DNA from: Hymenobacter glacieicola
GTDB taxonomy: Bacteria; Bacteroidota; Bacteroidia; Cytophagales; Hymenobacteraceae
Assembly (NCBI RefSeq): GCF_014640315.1
Contig: NZ_BMGS01000008.1
Coordinates: forward strand, 186,001 to 250,000
Direction: 5' to 3'
DNA length: 64,000 nucleotides
Below the pieces are notes generated by a model. The model was not told where the DNA came from. It saw only the letters and a list, made by a program, of their open reading frames with translations, and ran no database searches. Shown one piece after another: positions 1 through 8,270 of this stretch. The first letter of the stretch is position 1. Each line of letters begins with the position of its first letter. The translations under genes were made by a program, and so were the position numbers.

Positions 1-2
1 GT

Positions 3-332
<330 letters not shown>

Positions 333-333
333 T

Positions 334-440
334 TTCTTCTAATGTGGGGAATGTGCTGATGTGAGAAATGTGGAGATGCTTCGGCACCACCCTCTCATCA
401 GCACATTCATCACATTTCCACCTTTCTCACATTAGAAAAG
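334..440. repeat. Long imperfect hairpin between atpD and atpC
   Basis: The whole spacer folds on itself. GAATGTGCTGATGTGAG (about 350-366) pairs with CTCATCAGCACATTC (394-408), and the outer TTCTAATGTG (about 338-347) pairs with CACATTAGAA (429-438). It is built from repeated AATGTG and GATGTGAG words. There is no T-run after it, so it is not a standard terminator. It lies inside a co-transcribed pair, so it could process or attenuate the mRNA; that is an inference. It belongs to the simple-word hairpin class also seen at 8185, 10611, 18511, 27638 and 57439. Confidence 0.8.
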
Positions 441-680
441 ATGCATTTGGAAATTATCACGCCGGACCGGAAAGTGTTTGAAGGCGAGGTTACGTCGGCC
501 CGGTTTCCCGGTGCCGATGGCCTGTTTGAGGTTCTCAACAACCATGCCCCGCTTATCTCGGCCCTGCAGCCCGGCGACATCGTGCTGAATGGCGGCGCTA
601 CTACTTTCCGCATTGAAGGTGGGGTAGTAGAAGTGCTGCGCAATAACGTAATCGTGCTGGCCGAAGGCGCTTCGGCGTAA
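441..680 (+). CDS. atpC: F1 ATP synthase epsilon subunit, short form
   Basis: The protein has 79 residues and begins MHLEIITPDRKVFEGEV. It contains the epsilon beta-sandwich signature (FPGADGLFEVLNNHAPLIS) and then stops. Most bacterial epsilon subunits have about 130-140 residues, the second half being a helical hairpin that inhibits ATP hydrolysis. Here only the N-terminal beta-sandwich is present, which is the usual form in Bacteroidota and means that the epsilon-type inhibition must be absent. It sits just after atpD in the central stalk operon and is followed by a clear terminator. Confidence 0.95.
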   Translation: MHLEIITPDRKVFEGEVTSARFPGADGLFEVLNNHAPLISALQPGDIVLNGGATTFRIEGGVVEVLRNNVIVLAEGASA

Positions 681-697
681 CGCTGGCAAACTCCTCT

Positions 698-738
698 AGA
701 AAAAGCCTTTCCTTTGCGGGAGAGGCTTTTTCTTTTTC
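698..738 (+). terminator. Rho-independent terminator after atpC
   Basis: The arms AAAAAGCCT (700-708) and AGGCTTTTT (723-731) are followed by more T residues. It ends the atpDC transcript. Confidence 0.8.
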
Positions 739-791
739 GCTATTTCCATCCCACCTCCATTTCTTCACGGCCCGCCCCGCCCGCTTCCTCC

Positions 792-1913
792 ATGCACATC
801 CACCCCAAAATCACCCCAATCTACCAAACCTCCGTGTTCAAGTTCGAGGATCTGAACGAGCTGGAACAGTACTTTGGGGAGCCGGGGAGCCGGTACATGT
901 ACTCGCGCAATGGTAACCCCAACTCCGATGAGCTAGCGGAGGCGGTAAACCAGTGGGAGGGTGGGGCCGGGGCCATTGCAACCGGCTCCGGAATGGCCGC
1001 TATTTTCGCTGCCATAGCCGCGTGCTGCCAGGCCGGCGACCATGTGTTATGCGCCGCAGATATTTACGGGGGCTCCTCCTCGCTGCTAAATCAGGAGTTG
1101 AGCCGCATGGGCATTGCCGTGACCTACGTGCCGTTCGAGCAGCTGTATGAGCTAGGGCAGTTTGTGCAGCCTACGACGCGGGTAGTACTGGCCGAAACCA
1201 TGAGCAACCCGCTGCTGCGGGTGGCCGATTTGCAGCGGCTCGCCACCGAGTGCCATCAGCAGGGCCTAAAACTAATTGTTGACAATACGTTTGCTTCGCC
1301 AGTACTGACCCGCCCCCTGGCCCTCGGCGCCGACCTGGTAATGCACAGCGTGACCAAATACATTGCCGGCCATTCTGATGTAACAGCCGGGATAGTGGTA
1401 GCCGCTGACCCGGAGCTGGCCGCGCGACTAAAGCAAATCAGCATACTTTACGGCCTGACTCTGAGCCCGATGGAGAGCTGGTTGGCGGTACGAGGGCTGA
1501 AAACCCTGCGCTTGCGCATGCGTGAACATAGCCACAATGCCCTCGCCATTGCCCGGTTTCTGCAGCAACAGCCAGCAGTGCGAGCTGTCTACTATCCCGG
1601 GCTGGCCGACCACCCGCAGCACGCGCTGGCTCAGGCTCAGGGCGGCGGATTGTTTGGGGGTATGCTCTCCCTACTGCTGACTGATGAGGCCGCGGTAGTA
1701 AACCGCTTCATGCATCAAAGCCAGCGCTTCCCCTTCGCGCCCTCCCTGGCCGGCGTCGACTCGTCCATGTCTTACCCGCTGGGAACTTCGCATCGCTACC
1801 TCACCCCCGAGCAACAAGAGCAGCTGGGTATCAGCACGGGGCTGGTGCGGTTGTCGGTGGGCATTGAGCCCGTAGAGGAGCTGCTGGCTGATTTGGAGCA
1901 GGCGTTGAGGTAG
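792..1913 (+). CDS. Trans-sulfuration enzyme (cystathionine synthase/lyase family, PLP-dependent)
   Basis: With the start at 792 the protein is 373 residues, the usual size for the Cys/Met metabolism PLP family. The longer frame from 714 begins inside the atpC terminator and is rejected. The family active site SVTKY places the PLP lysine at about residue 189. YSRNGNPN (38-44) and ATGSGMAAI (63-71) are further family motifs. Such enzymes make or break cystathionine, or sulfhydrylate activated homoserine, in methionine and cysteine metabolism in the cytoplasm. The sequence alone does not separate gamma-synthase, beta- or gamma-lyase and O-acetylhomoserine sulfhydrylase. The gene appears to be transcribed alone. 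Confidence 0.88.
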   Translation: MHIHPKITPIYQTSVFKFEDLNELEQYFGEPGSRYMYSRNGNPNSDELAEAVNQWEGGAGAIATGSGMAAIFAAIAACCQAGDHVLCAADIYGGSSSLLNQELSRMGIAVTYVPFEQLYELGQFVQPTTRVVLAETMSNPLLRVADLQRLATECHQQGLKLIVDNTFASPVLTRPLALGADLVMHSVTKYIAGHSDVTAGIVVAADPELAARLKQISILYGLTLSPMESWLAVRGLKTLRLRMREHSHNALAIARFLQQQPAVRAVYYPGLADHPQHALAQAQGGGLFGGMLSLLLTDEAAVVNRFMHQSQRFPFAPSLAGVDSSMSYPLGTSHRYLTPEQQEQLGISTGLVRLSVGIEPVEELLADLEQALR

Positions 1914-1961
1914 TTAAGAGGTTATCAGAGGTCAGTTATAGATTGATTATTAGGCTAGATC

Positions 1962-3296
1962 ATGAACGTGCTGCTCTTGGCGGGGCTGTTGTTCCTGCTG
2001 CTCCGGCGTAAGCAAACTGTTGAGGGTGTTCCTAAGCCACTTCCTGCGCTGATTTCGATTGTAGAAACCATAACCGACATCGTTAAGGTTGTAGTCCTCA
2101 ATAGATTTCCAGTTATAGAAAAGATTTCCGGCCGAGTTGCCGGTGGTATTGATACCGTCAATACGGCCGTTGCCAAAGCGGTTTCCTGTATCACCCCTCC
2201 GCTGGCCTGGGCGTGGCTGCTGTGCCTGATTCTCACGCTAACTGACGTATTCACGCCCCTGGAAATGGCAAATTCCTACCTGCGCAGTGCCGCGCACGGC
2301 GGGACGTGGCTGCTGGTTTTCTTTGCGGCCCGGCGCTTTAGCTGGTCGTATACCTGGCCCGCGCGGCTGTGGCTGGCATCCGTTGCTATAACACTAATAT
2401 CCGCCGTGCTGGCACTCTGGCCGCTTGGGTTGCCATTTATTTACTACATCGTCAGCTTTTTTGCGCCGGTTCAGCCCTGGCAGACTACCTACGTTTACTT
2501 TCAGCGTGGCCAGTCGGTGGTAGTAGACCAGCAGCACCGGTGGCAGCGCGCGCACCACCGGCGCGCTCTGATTGAGCCCTTCACTCCCTTCTTTCAGTGG
2601 GTTGACCGCCAGCCTTATTTGCCCTACAATCAAATGCCGGTAAAGCCTACCGGAACTGGCTGGCAAGTGGTAAACCTGACCTTCGCGGATTCAAAACTTG
2701 AAGCGGCGGAGCAAGCGCTGGTGCGGCGCAGACAGGAGGATGAGCATTGCTACCAAGAGTTGTATCGCCGAGATGATAGTCTGATCCGGATAGGCCGTCA
2801 TCCTGAATTGGTTTTACCCCCCGTTTCGCAGCGGGGGGCCAATACCCTGGGGTTCCGGCTGCAAAGCGCGGTGTGGGCTACCCGTGCATGTTGCCAGGAG
2901 CCGTGCCCGATTAGTGCCGTAACGGCCTCCTGGAAAAAAGCCCAGCTGCCGAATAAGTACGATTTCACGCTCCAAGCCTCGCCCTGCATCAGCCACACCT
3001 GCCAGTCCATTTATCTGGTGGTGTGCGGGGTAGCTGGCCCCGGTACCTACCGCCTGGGCGAGTACGATGCGGCCACGCGCACTATCAATGGTTCCTTCCT
3101 GCGCTTGTCTGATGCCGGGGGAATTTATCTCAGCAAGCCCGCTCTCCAGCTAACGATTACTCGCTTCGATACCGTAGCGCGGGTGGTAGCTGGCACGTTC
3201 GAGGCCTCCGTTGTCAGCCGCGCCGAAAACGCACCCACGCTGGCCGTGCAGCAAGGACGCTTCGATGTCCATTTTGATTCGCCACCAAGCAGGTAG
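1962..3296 (+). CDS. Unknown membrane protein with a DUF6252-like C-terminal domain
   Basis: The protein has 444 residues and no function I recognise. It starts with a short hydrophobic stretch (2-14), then hydrophobic segments at about 80-98, 113-123 and 135-168, so the N-terminal third is probably embedded in the membrane. A charged middle part follows. The last 150 residues, with GTYRLGEYDAATRTINGSF, LTITRFDTVARVVAGTFEA and a final QGRFDVHF, resemble the beta-rich C-terminal domain of many Bacteroidota lipoproteins (DUF6252/DUF5025 style). This domain normally follows a lipoprotein signal, so its attachment to a multi-span region is odd. Several cysteines cluster at about 310-350. It lies 48 bases after the trans-sulfuration gene but a link is not evident. 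Confidence 0.6.
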   Translation: MNVLLLAGLLFLLLRRKQTVEGVPKPLPALISIVETITDIVKVVVLNRFPVIEKISGRVAGGIDTVNTAVAKAVSCITPPLAWAWLLCLILTLTDVFTPLEMANSYLRSAAHGGTWLLVFFAARRFSWSYTWPARLWLASVAITLISAVLALWPLGLPFIYYIVSFFAPVQPWQTTYVYFQRGQSVVVDQQHRWQRAHHRRALIEPFTPFFQWVDRQPYLPYNQMPVKPTGTGWQVVNLTFADSKLEAAEQALVRRRQEDEHCYQELYRRDDSLIRIGRHPELVLPPVSQRGANTLGFRLQSAVWATRACCQEPCPISAVTASWKKAQLPNKYDFTLQASPCISHTCQSIYLVVCGVAGPGTYRLGEYDAATRTINGSFLRLSDAGGIYLSKPALQLTITRFDTVARVVAGTFEASVVSRAENAPTLAVQQGRFDVHFDSPPSR

Positions 3297-3522
3297 TAAA
3301 GCGCGGTTGTACTGTGAGTTGTGCTGGGTTACCCTGGCAATGATATGGAACTGTAAGTTGGCTGAGCTACGGAAAGTGTGCGTACGTGCCAATAGAGGTT
3401 GTTTTTTTGATATACTGAGCGCTTCTAGTTTTGTGCGTTATAAACTAGCAAATGAACTTTATATACTAAAAACAGCAGGTCTAAGTGGAGCAAGTGCTAC
3501 CCTGAAATGCTGGAGAACAGAG

Positions 3523-4662
3523 TTAGAAAACAGCTTTTATTACCTCTGCAACCCGGCGCAAATCGGCATCCGTCATGGCTGAGCCGGAAGGCAGGCAGAG
3601 GCCGCGGTTAAACAGTTTTTCGCAGACTTCACCCCCGTAGGTGGGTGTAGCATTAAACAGCGGCTGCCGGTGCAGAGGCTTCCAAAGCGGGCGGCTTTCG
3701 ATGTTATGTGTTTCCAGGTGCAGGCGCAGTTGCTCAGGCGTAACGCTGGTTTCCTCGGGGGCGAGTAGAAGGGTGGTAAGCCAGCGGTTGGAGCGGCCCC
3801 CAGCAGGTTCTGTTGGGCCGAAGCTCAAGCCCGGAATATCAACCAAGTGCTTTTGATACCAAGCAAAAATCTCGCGGCGCTTTTTCACTCGGTCCTCCAG
3901 CAGCTCCATCTGACCCCGGCCGATGCCGGCAAGCAGGTTGCTGAGGCGGTAATTGTAGCCCAGCTCCGAGTGCTGATAATGCGGGGCCGTATCCTTCGCC
4001 TGCGTGGCCCAAAAGCGGATTTTCTGCGCCCATTCGGGGTTATTCGTGACCAGAGCGCCACCGCCGCTGGTAGTCAGAATCTTGTTGCCGTTGAAGGAAA
4101 AAACGCCTACCTCCCCGAAAGTACCTAAAGGCTGCCCGTCGTAGCGGGAGCCCAGGGCTTCGGCGGCATCTTCCAGAACGGGCACCTCGAATTCGGCCGC
4201 TACGGCCAGCACCTCGCGCAACTGGGCCGGCATACCGTAGAGGTGAACCAGGATCAGGGCCTTGGGCCGGCGGTTTTGGCGGCGTAATGCTTCCAGCGCT
4301 TCCCGCAGCCGTTGGGGGCAAATATTCCACGTTTCGGCTTCGCTGTCGATGAAAACAGGGGTAGCGCCCAGGTACAGGATGGGGTTGGCCGTGGCCACGA
4401 ACGTAAAAGAAGGGCAGAGCACCTCGTCGCCGGTACCCACGCCCAGCAGCCGCAGGCCCAGGTGAATGGCGGCCGTACCGGAAGTAAGGGCTACGCAGTG
4501 CTGGGCCCCGGTAAATTCACAGATGTCGCGCTCAAATCCGTCCAGGTTGGGGCCCGCCGGAGCTACCCAGTTATCCTCAATAGCTTTGTGCAGGTAGTTA
4601 AGCTCATGACGGCCGAGGTGGGGCGGGGAAAGAAATAACCGGTCGTAATCCTGACTGCGCAT
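3523..4662 (-). CDS. DegT/DnrJ/EryC1/StrS aminotransferase, PglE-like
   Basis: The 379-residue protein matches the sugar aminotransferase family. It shows ALTSGTAAIHLGLRLLGVG (about 58-76), LCPSFTFVATANPILYLGA (82-100) and SFNGNKILTTSGGGALV, in which K194 is the PLP lysine. In the PglE branch such enzymes move an amino group from glutamate to a UDP-4-keto sugar. It is the last gene of a three-gene minus-strand set with a PglD-like acetyltransferase and a PglC-like phosphoglycosyl transferase. It is separated from the acetyltransferase by 102 bases. Together they would make and load an acetamido sugar such as bacillosamine. The exact sugar is an inference. Confidence 0.88.
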   Translation of the reverse strand: MRSQDYDRLFLSPPHLGRHELNYLHKAIEDNWVAPAGPNLDGFERDICEFTGAQHCVALTSGTAAIHLGLRLLGVGTGDEVLCPSFTFVATANPILYLGATPVFIDSEAETWNICPQRLREALEALRRQNRRPKALILVHLYGMPAQLREVLAVAAEFEVPVLEDAAEALGSRYDGQPLGTFGEVGVFSFNGNKILTTSGGGALVTNNPEWAQKIRFWATQAKDTAPHYQHSELGYNYRLSNLLAGIGRGQMELLEDRVKKRREIFAWYQKHLVDIPGLSFGPTEPAGGRSNRWLTTLLLAPEETSVTPEQLRLHLETHNIESRPLWKPLHRQPLFNATPTYGGEVCEKLFNRGLCLPSGSAMTDADLRRVAEVIKAVF

Positions 4663-4764
4663 AAGGAAAAAGGCTAAGCGGCCACCGGCAATGTGGCCAG
4701 GACTCGCTAGCGCAAAAGAACGGTTAAAAACCGGATCGGTGGTGGTATAAAAGATGAACCGCGG

Positions 4765-5454
4765 CTAATCGTGCTGCTTGATCACCTGGGCTGGCACGCC
4801 CACGGCCGTGCAATTTCCGGGAACATCGCGCACGGCCACCGCCCCGGCCCCAATAATGGCGTTGTTTCCTACCCGCACCTGGTTGATAACAGTAGCGTTG
4901 GTGCCCAGATACACGCCCGTTGCCAGGTGAGCTTCGCCACCTACATTGGCGTGGGGCATCAGGGAGCAGAAGTCCTCCATCACGGCATCATGCCCCACTG
5001 TGCAGCCTAAGTTGAGCAACACGTGCCGGCCCAGCACAATGTCGCAGGTCAGGATGCAGCCCTGGCTGATGATGCACCCAGCCCCAACCTGCACCTGCTG
5101 CTCCGCTTCCAGCGCAACGCCGGGGTGAATGAGGGTCGGAAACGTGAGCGTGGGCGAGGTGAGCCGGGCTACCACCGCGGCGCGGCTGCGGCTGTTGCCC
5201 ACGGCTACTACCACCTGCAGGGGCTCAGGCTCCGCGTTCAGGGCCGCAATAGTCCCGAGGTAAGGTAGGCCGTGCACCGAGGGGGTAGCGGGGGCGCGGT
5301 CATCAAAGAAGCCAATCAGCCGCCAGCGGGGCACCGCGGCGTTAATCTGCCGGGCCAGCACCAGCACCTCCCGGCCCAGGCCGCCGGCACCCACAATGGC
5401 TAAACGCGGCAACTGAGTAAGCAATGGGGTGGGGGCTGAGGCAGCAAAATTCAT
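4765..5454 (-). CDS. Sugar O/N-acetyltransferase, NeuD/PglD family
   Basis: The 229-residue protein has the family's two parts: an N-terminal nucleotide-sugar binding fold beginning RLAIVGAGGLGREVLVLAR, and a C-terminal left-handed beta helix with hexapeptide repeats (VGAGCIISQGCIL, IVLGRHVLLNLGCTVGHDAV, VRVGNNAIIGAGAVAVRDVP). The His in TVGHD is the expected catalytic base. The family acetylates the amino sugar made by a PglE-type aminotransferase, encoded by the next gene downstream. Its ATG overlaps the stop of the phosphoglycosyl transferase gene by four bases (ATGA), so the two are translationally coupled. Confidence 0.9.
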   Translation of the reverse strand: MNFAASAPTPLLTQLPRLAIVGAGGLGREVLVLARQINAAVPRWRLIGFFDDRAPATPSVHGLPYLGTIAALNAEPEPLQVVVAVGNSRSRAAVVARLTSPTLTFPTLIHPGVALEAEQQVQVGAGCIISQGCILTCDIVLGRHVLLNLGCTVGHDAVMEDFCSLMPHANVGGEAHLATGVYLGTNATVINQVRVGNNAIIGAGAVAVRDVPGNCTAVGVPAQVIKQHD

Positions 5455-6107
5455 GCGGTAGGCGGATGGTCAGAGGAAACGGAGGAGCCCGTAAAAGCGG
5501 TAGTAGTGGCCTGGCCGGGCGCCGTGACGCCCTGGGCGCTCAGCACCCGCCGAAAAGTACGCCACAGGATGCGCATGTCAAGGCCCGGCGACAGGTGGTC
5601 GACGTACCAGACATCGTAGGCAAACTTCTGCTCCCAGCTGATGGCGTTGCGGCCGTTTACCTGGGCCCACCCCGTAATGCCCGGCCGCACGGCGTGGCGG
5701 CGCGCCTGCTCCGGCGAGTACAGCGGCAGATACTGCTCCAGCAGTGGCCGCGGGCCCACTAGGCTTAAGTCGCCGCGCAGCACGTTCCAAAGCTGGGGCA
5801 ACTCATCCAGGGAGGTAGCCCGCACCCAGCGGCCCAAGCGGGGTAGGCGCGCTTCATCGGGCAGCAACTGGCCCTGGGCATCGCGCTGCCCGGTCATGGT
5901 CTGGAGCTTGTAGAAAACGAACACGCGGCCCTGCAGCCCCGGCCGGCGCTGCCGAAACAGCCAGGCTCCTTGGTTTTGCACGGCCAGGGCGGCCGCCAGC
6001 GGCAGGAGCACGGGAACGGCCAGCAGCAACAGGGGCGCGGCCAGCAGCACATCGAGCAGGCGCTTGCCACGGCGAGCGTACCAGGAGGAAGTTGCGGCGG
6101 CGGACAT
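5451..6107 (-). CDS. Monotopic phosphoglycosyl transferase, PglC-like
   Basis: The 218-residue protein has a single N-terminal hydrophobic segment (RLLDVLLAAPLLLLAVPVLL) of the re-entrant type and the family core SLDELPQLWNVLRGDLSLVG plus PRPLL, with the catalytic Asp-Glu pair in SLDE. PGITGWAQVNGRN follows. Such enzymes transfer a sugar phosphate from a UDP-sugar to undecaprenyl phosphate at the inner membrane, the first step of glycan assembly. It leads the minus-strand set with the acetyltransferase and aminotransferase. The C-terminal 25 residues are rich in Thr, Ser and Ala and look like a loose tail. No PglF-type dehydratase is in this window. Confidence 0.92.
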   Translation of the reverse strand: MSAAATSSWYARRGKRLLDVLLAAPLLLLAVPVLLPLAAALAVQNQGAWLFRQRRPGLQGRVFVFYKLQTMTGQRDAQGQLLPDEARLPRLGRWVRATSLDELPQLWNVLRGDLSLVGPRPLLEQYLPLYSPEQARRHAVRPGITGWAQVNGRNAISWEQKFAYDVWYVDHLSPGLDMRILWRTFRRVLSAQGVTAPGQATTTAFTGSSVSSDHPPTA

Positions 6108-6190
6108 AGGAGCGAAAATACGGGTAAATGCCGTGGACGCTTGACTTCGCCGGCCGGGGCTTTAGCTTGCAGTCTATTCTGCCGTTTCGT

Positions 6191-7003
6191 ATGCTCGTCT
6201 TTCCCAACGCCAAGCTCAACCTGGGCCTCTACATCACCAGTCAGCGCCCCGACGGTTTTCGCAACCTTGAATCGGTATTTGTGCCCCTGCCCTGGACCGA
6301 CGCGCTGGAAGTGGTGCCAGCCCCCGCAACTACCCTGACGCTCACCGGAATTCCTATTCCCGGCGAGCCGGCGACCAACTTGTGTTTGCGGGCTTATGAA
6401 CTGCTGCGGGCCGATTTCGACCTGGCTCCGGTGCACCTGCACCTGCACAAAGTGGTGCCCATCGGGGCCGGATTAGGCGGCGGCTCCGGCGACGCGGCGT
6501 TTGCGTTGCGTGCGCTCAACGACTTGTTTGCGCTGGCGCTACCCCCCGAGGACCTGGAAAGCTACGCCCGCCGCCTGGGCTCCGACTGCGCCTTTTTCAT
6601 TCGAAATAAGCCGGTATTCGCCTACGAGAAGGGCGACGTTTTCGAGGAAATCAACCTGAACCTGAGTGGTACGGCCTGCAAAGTTGTGTACCCTGGCCTG
6701 CACATCAGCACCGCGGAGGCCTACTCCCGCGTGCAAGCCCGCGCGCCCCGCCACGACCTGCGCGCGGCCCTGGCCCAGCCCTTGGCAACCTGGCGCGACA
6801 CCGTCGGCAATGATTTTGAAGAAGCCCTGACGCCTACCTACCCCGTGCTCGGCGAAATCAAGGCCGCCTTGTACGCGGCCGGCGCTACCTACGCCAGCCT
6901 GTCGGGTTCCGGCTCCGCGGTGTACGGGCTGTTCCCGGGCCGGGAGGTGCCTCCACACATGCAACTGCCAACCACCTACCAGGTCTGGGATGGGCGGCTG
7001 TAA
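6191..7003 (+). CDS. ispE: 4-diphosphocytidyl-2-C-methyl-D-erythritol kinase
   Basis: With the start at 6191 (MLVFPNAKLNLGLYITSQRP) the protein is 270 residues, the normal length. The frame continues upstream to 6128 but has no family similarity there. The PNAKLNLGL motif and the GHMP kinase ATP-binding loop PIGAGLGGGSGDAAFALRAL are both clear, and the C-terminal SLSGSGSAVYGLF motif is present. The enzyme phosphorylates CDP-methylerythritol in the non-mevalonate isoprenoid pathway in the cytoplasm. It is divergent from the phosphoglycosyl transferase with only 83 bases between the starts, so both promoters share that gap. The undecaprenyl carrier used next door comes from the same pathway. 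Confidence 0.95.
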   Translation: MLVFPNAKLNLGLYITSQRPDGFRNLESVFVPLPWTDALEVVPAPATTLTLTGIPIPGEPATNLCLRAYELLRADFDLAPVHLHLHKVVPIGAGLGGGSGDAAFALRALNDLFALALPPEDLESYARRLGSDCAFFIRNKPVFAYEKGDVFEEINLNLSGTACKVVYPGLHISTAEAYSRVQARAPRHDLRAALAQPLATWRDTVGNDFEEALTPTYPVLGEIKAALYAAGATYASLSGSGSAVYGLFPGREVPPHMQLPTTYQVWDGRL

Positions 7004-7045
7004 GTCAAAAATAGCAGAGCGAAGAAGTACGGCCCAGGCTTACGT

Positions 7046-7136
7046 CCTTCACGCAGCTCTACCCTTTGAAAACATAACAAGCGTGCGTAGCTAGGGCGAG
7101 GTGGAGCTTTCCTTCACGCAGCCCTACCGCTTGAAA
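7046..7136. repeat. Short direct repeat downstream of ispE
   Basis: CCTTCACGCAGCTCTACCCT... at 7046-7071 recurs at 7111-7136 with three differences (CTCTACCCT against CCCTACCGC). The rest of the gap holds only the terminator at 7142. Confidence 0.6.
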
Positions 7137-7141
7137 TAAGG

Positions 7142-7175
7142 GAAGCCCTGGACGTATGGTAGCGTCCAGGGCTTC
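7142..7175. terminator. Bidirectional hairpin between ispE and the EamA gene
   Basis: GAAGCCCTGGACG (7142-7154) pairs perfectly with CGTCCAGGGCTTC (7163-7175), a 13-bp stem with an 8-base loop. It lies between converging genes and can end both transcripts, although it lacks a long T-run. Confidence 0.65.
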
Positions 7176-7231
7176 TCTCGTCAGGTAGGGTCTGACCACT
7201 CACGTGTTTACTTACACCACCTTCTCCCTGC

Positions 7232-8167
7232 TTAGCCTACCAGCACATCGGCAGCTTCTTTGGGGCGGACGCGGCGGCGGTTCCACTGGTCGAGCAGGGG
7301 GTGAATGAGCACGCTGAGCAGAATGATGAAAGTGCCCAGGTAGAACTTCGTGGAAAGCTTTTCCTGCCCGAAGCCGGGAATACGCAGGCTGTACATCAGC
7401 ACGGCCAGCATGATGCCGTACACCGGCTCCAGGTTGATGGTCAGGTTCACTACGAAGGCCGAAATGCGCTTCATCAGCTCCACAGAGGTGGAGAAGGCGT
7501 ACACGGTGCACACGCCGGCCAGCACCAGCAGCCACAGCCAGTCGAAGCCGGAAAGGGCTAGCTGTACGCCACGGCCTTCGGAGAAGTAGCGGCCGTACAG
7601 CGGCATAAACAGGGCAATGCTCAGGCAGGCCCCGGTCATTTCGTACAGCGTCAGGCGGAGCGGCGTGTGGCGCTTCACCAGCTTGGAGTTGAACACGCTG
7701 AACAAGGCCGAAAGCCCCGCCGAAACAATGGCCACCAGCAACCCCGCCAGTTGGTCCAGCTCGGCCTGCGACACGAGGTATAGCCCTACCATGGTCAGCA
7801 GCCCCAGGCCCACCTCGTAAAACCGCACCCGCCGCCACAGCAGCAAGGGCTCCAGCAGGGAAGTCCAGAGGGCCAGCGTGGCCATGCCCGCCAGGCACAC
7901 GCTCACCGACGACATGCGGGCCGCCAGGAAAAAAGTAATCCAGTGCGTAGCCACCAGCGCCCCAATGCCCAGCAAGCGCAGGGCCTCGCCGGCCGGCATC
8001 CGGAGCGACTGTCGGCGGACCAAAACCAATCCGGCCAGTCCCGCGGCCGCCAGCAACGTGCGCCAGAACACCAGCTCAACGGGCGGCAAGGAAATAAGCT
8101 TGCCCAGAATGGCCGTAAAGCCCCAGAGCAATACTATAAAGTGCAGGCGGAGGTAGTCTTTGAGCAC
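7232..8167 (-). CDS. EamA/DMT family transporter
   Basis: The 311-residue protein has ten evenly spaced hydrophobic segments in two halves, the drug/metabolite transporter (EamA) plan. The first helix HFIVLLWGFTAILGKLISL and the motif ELVFWRTLLAAAGLAGLVL, where a family proline-rich and arginine motif occurs, support this. The second half ends with the paired NLEPVYGIMLAVLMY motif typical of EamA C-terminal repeats. The start appears to be GTG at 8167. The substrate cannot be told. It lies downstream of the LptF/G-like permease on the same strand, with a long hairpin in the spacer. Confidence 0.9.
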   Translation of the reverse strand: MLKDYLRLHFIVLLWGFTAILGKLISLPPVELVFWRTLLAAAGLAGLVLVRRQSLRMPAGEALRLLGIGALVATHWITFFLAARMSSVSVCLAGMATLALWTSLLEPLLLWRRVRFYEVGLGLLTMVGLYLVSQAELDQLAGLLVAIVSAGLSALFSVFNSKLVKRHTPLRLTLYEMTGACLSIALFMPLYGRYFSEGRGVQLALSGFDWLWLLVLAGVCTVYAFSTSVELMKRISAFVVNLTINLEPVYGIMLAVLMYSLRIPGFGQEKLSTKFYLGTFIILLSVLIHPLLDQWNRRRVRPKEAADVLVG

Positions 8168-8184
8168 TGAGAAAGAGGGTAGGA

Positions 8185-8268
8185 GGGTAGGAGGGTGTGG
8201 GGGTAGGAGGGTAGGAGGTAAGAGGGCTGAAACAACTCTTGCCCTCTTACCCCCACACCCTCCTACCC
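8185..8268. repeat. Long G-rich/C-rich inverted repeat between permease and EamA gene
   Basis: A 27-base arm starting GGGTAGGAGGGTGTGGGGGT (8185-8211) pairs with 8242-8268 with one mismatch. The left arm also repeats the word GTAGGAGG four times between 8179 and 8219. On the plus strand this gives many closely spaced G-runs, which could form a G-quadruplex as well as a hairpin. On the coding (minus) strand it lies directly after the stop codon of the LptF/G-like gene. Confidence 0.85.
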
Positions 8269-8270
8269 TT

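Noticed and set aside
3211..3582. Plus-strand frame of 123 codons in the 3297-3522 gap
   Set aside because: It begins inside the membrane protein gene and ends inside the aminotransferase gene, with poor start context and no recognisable domain.
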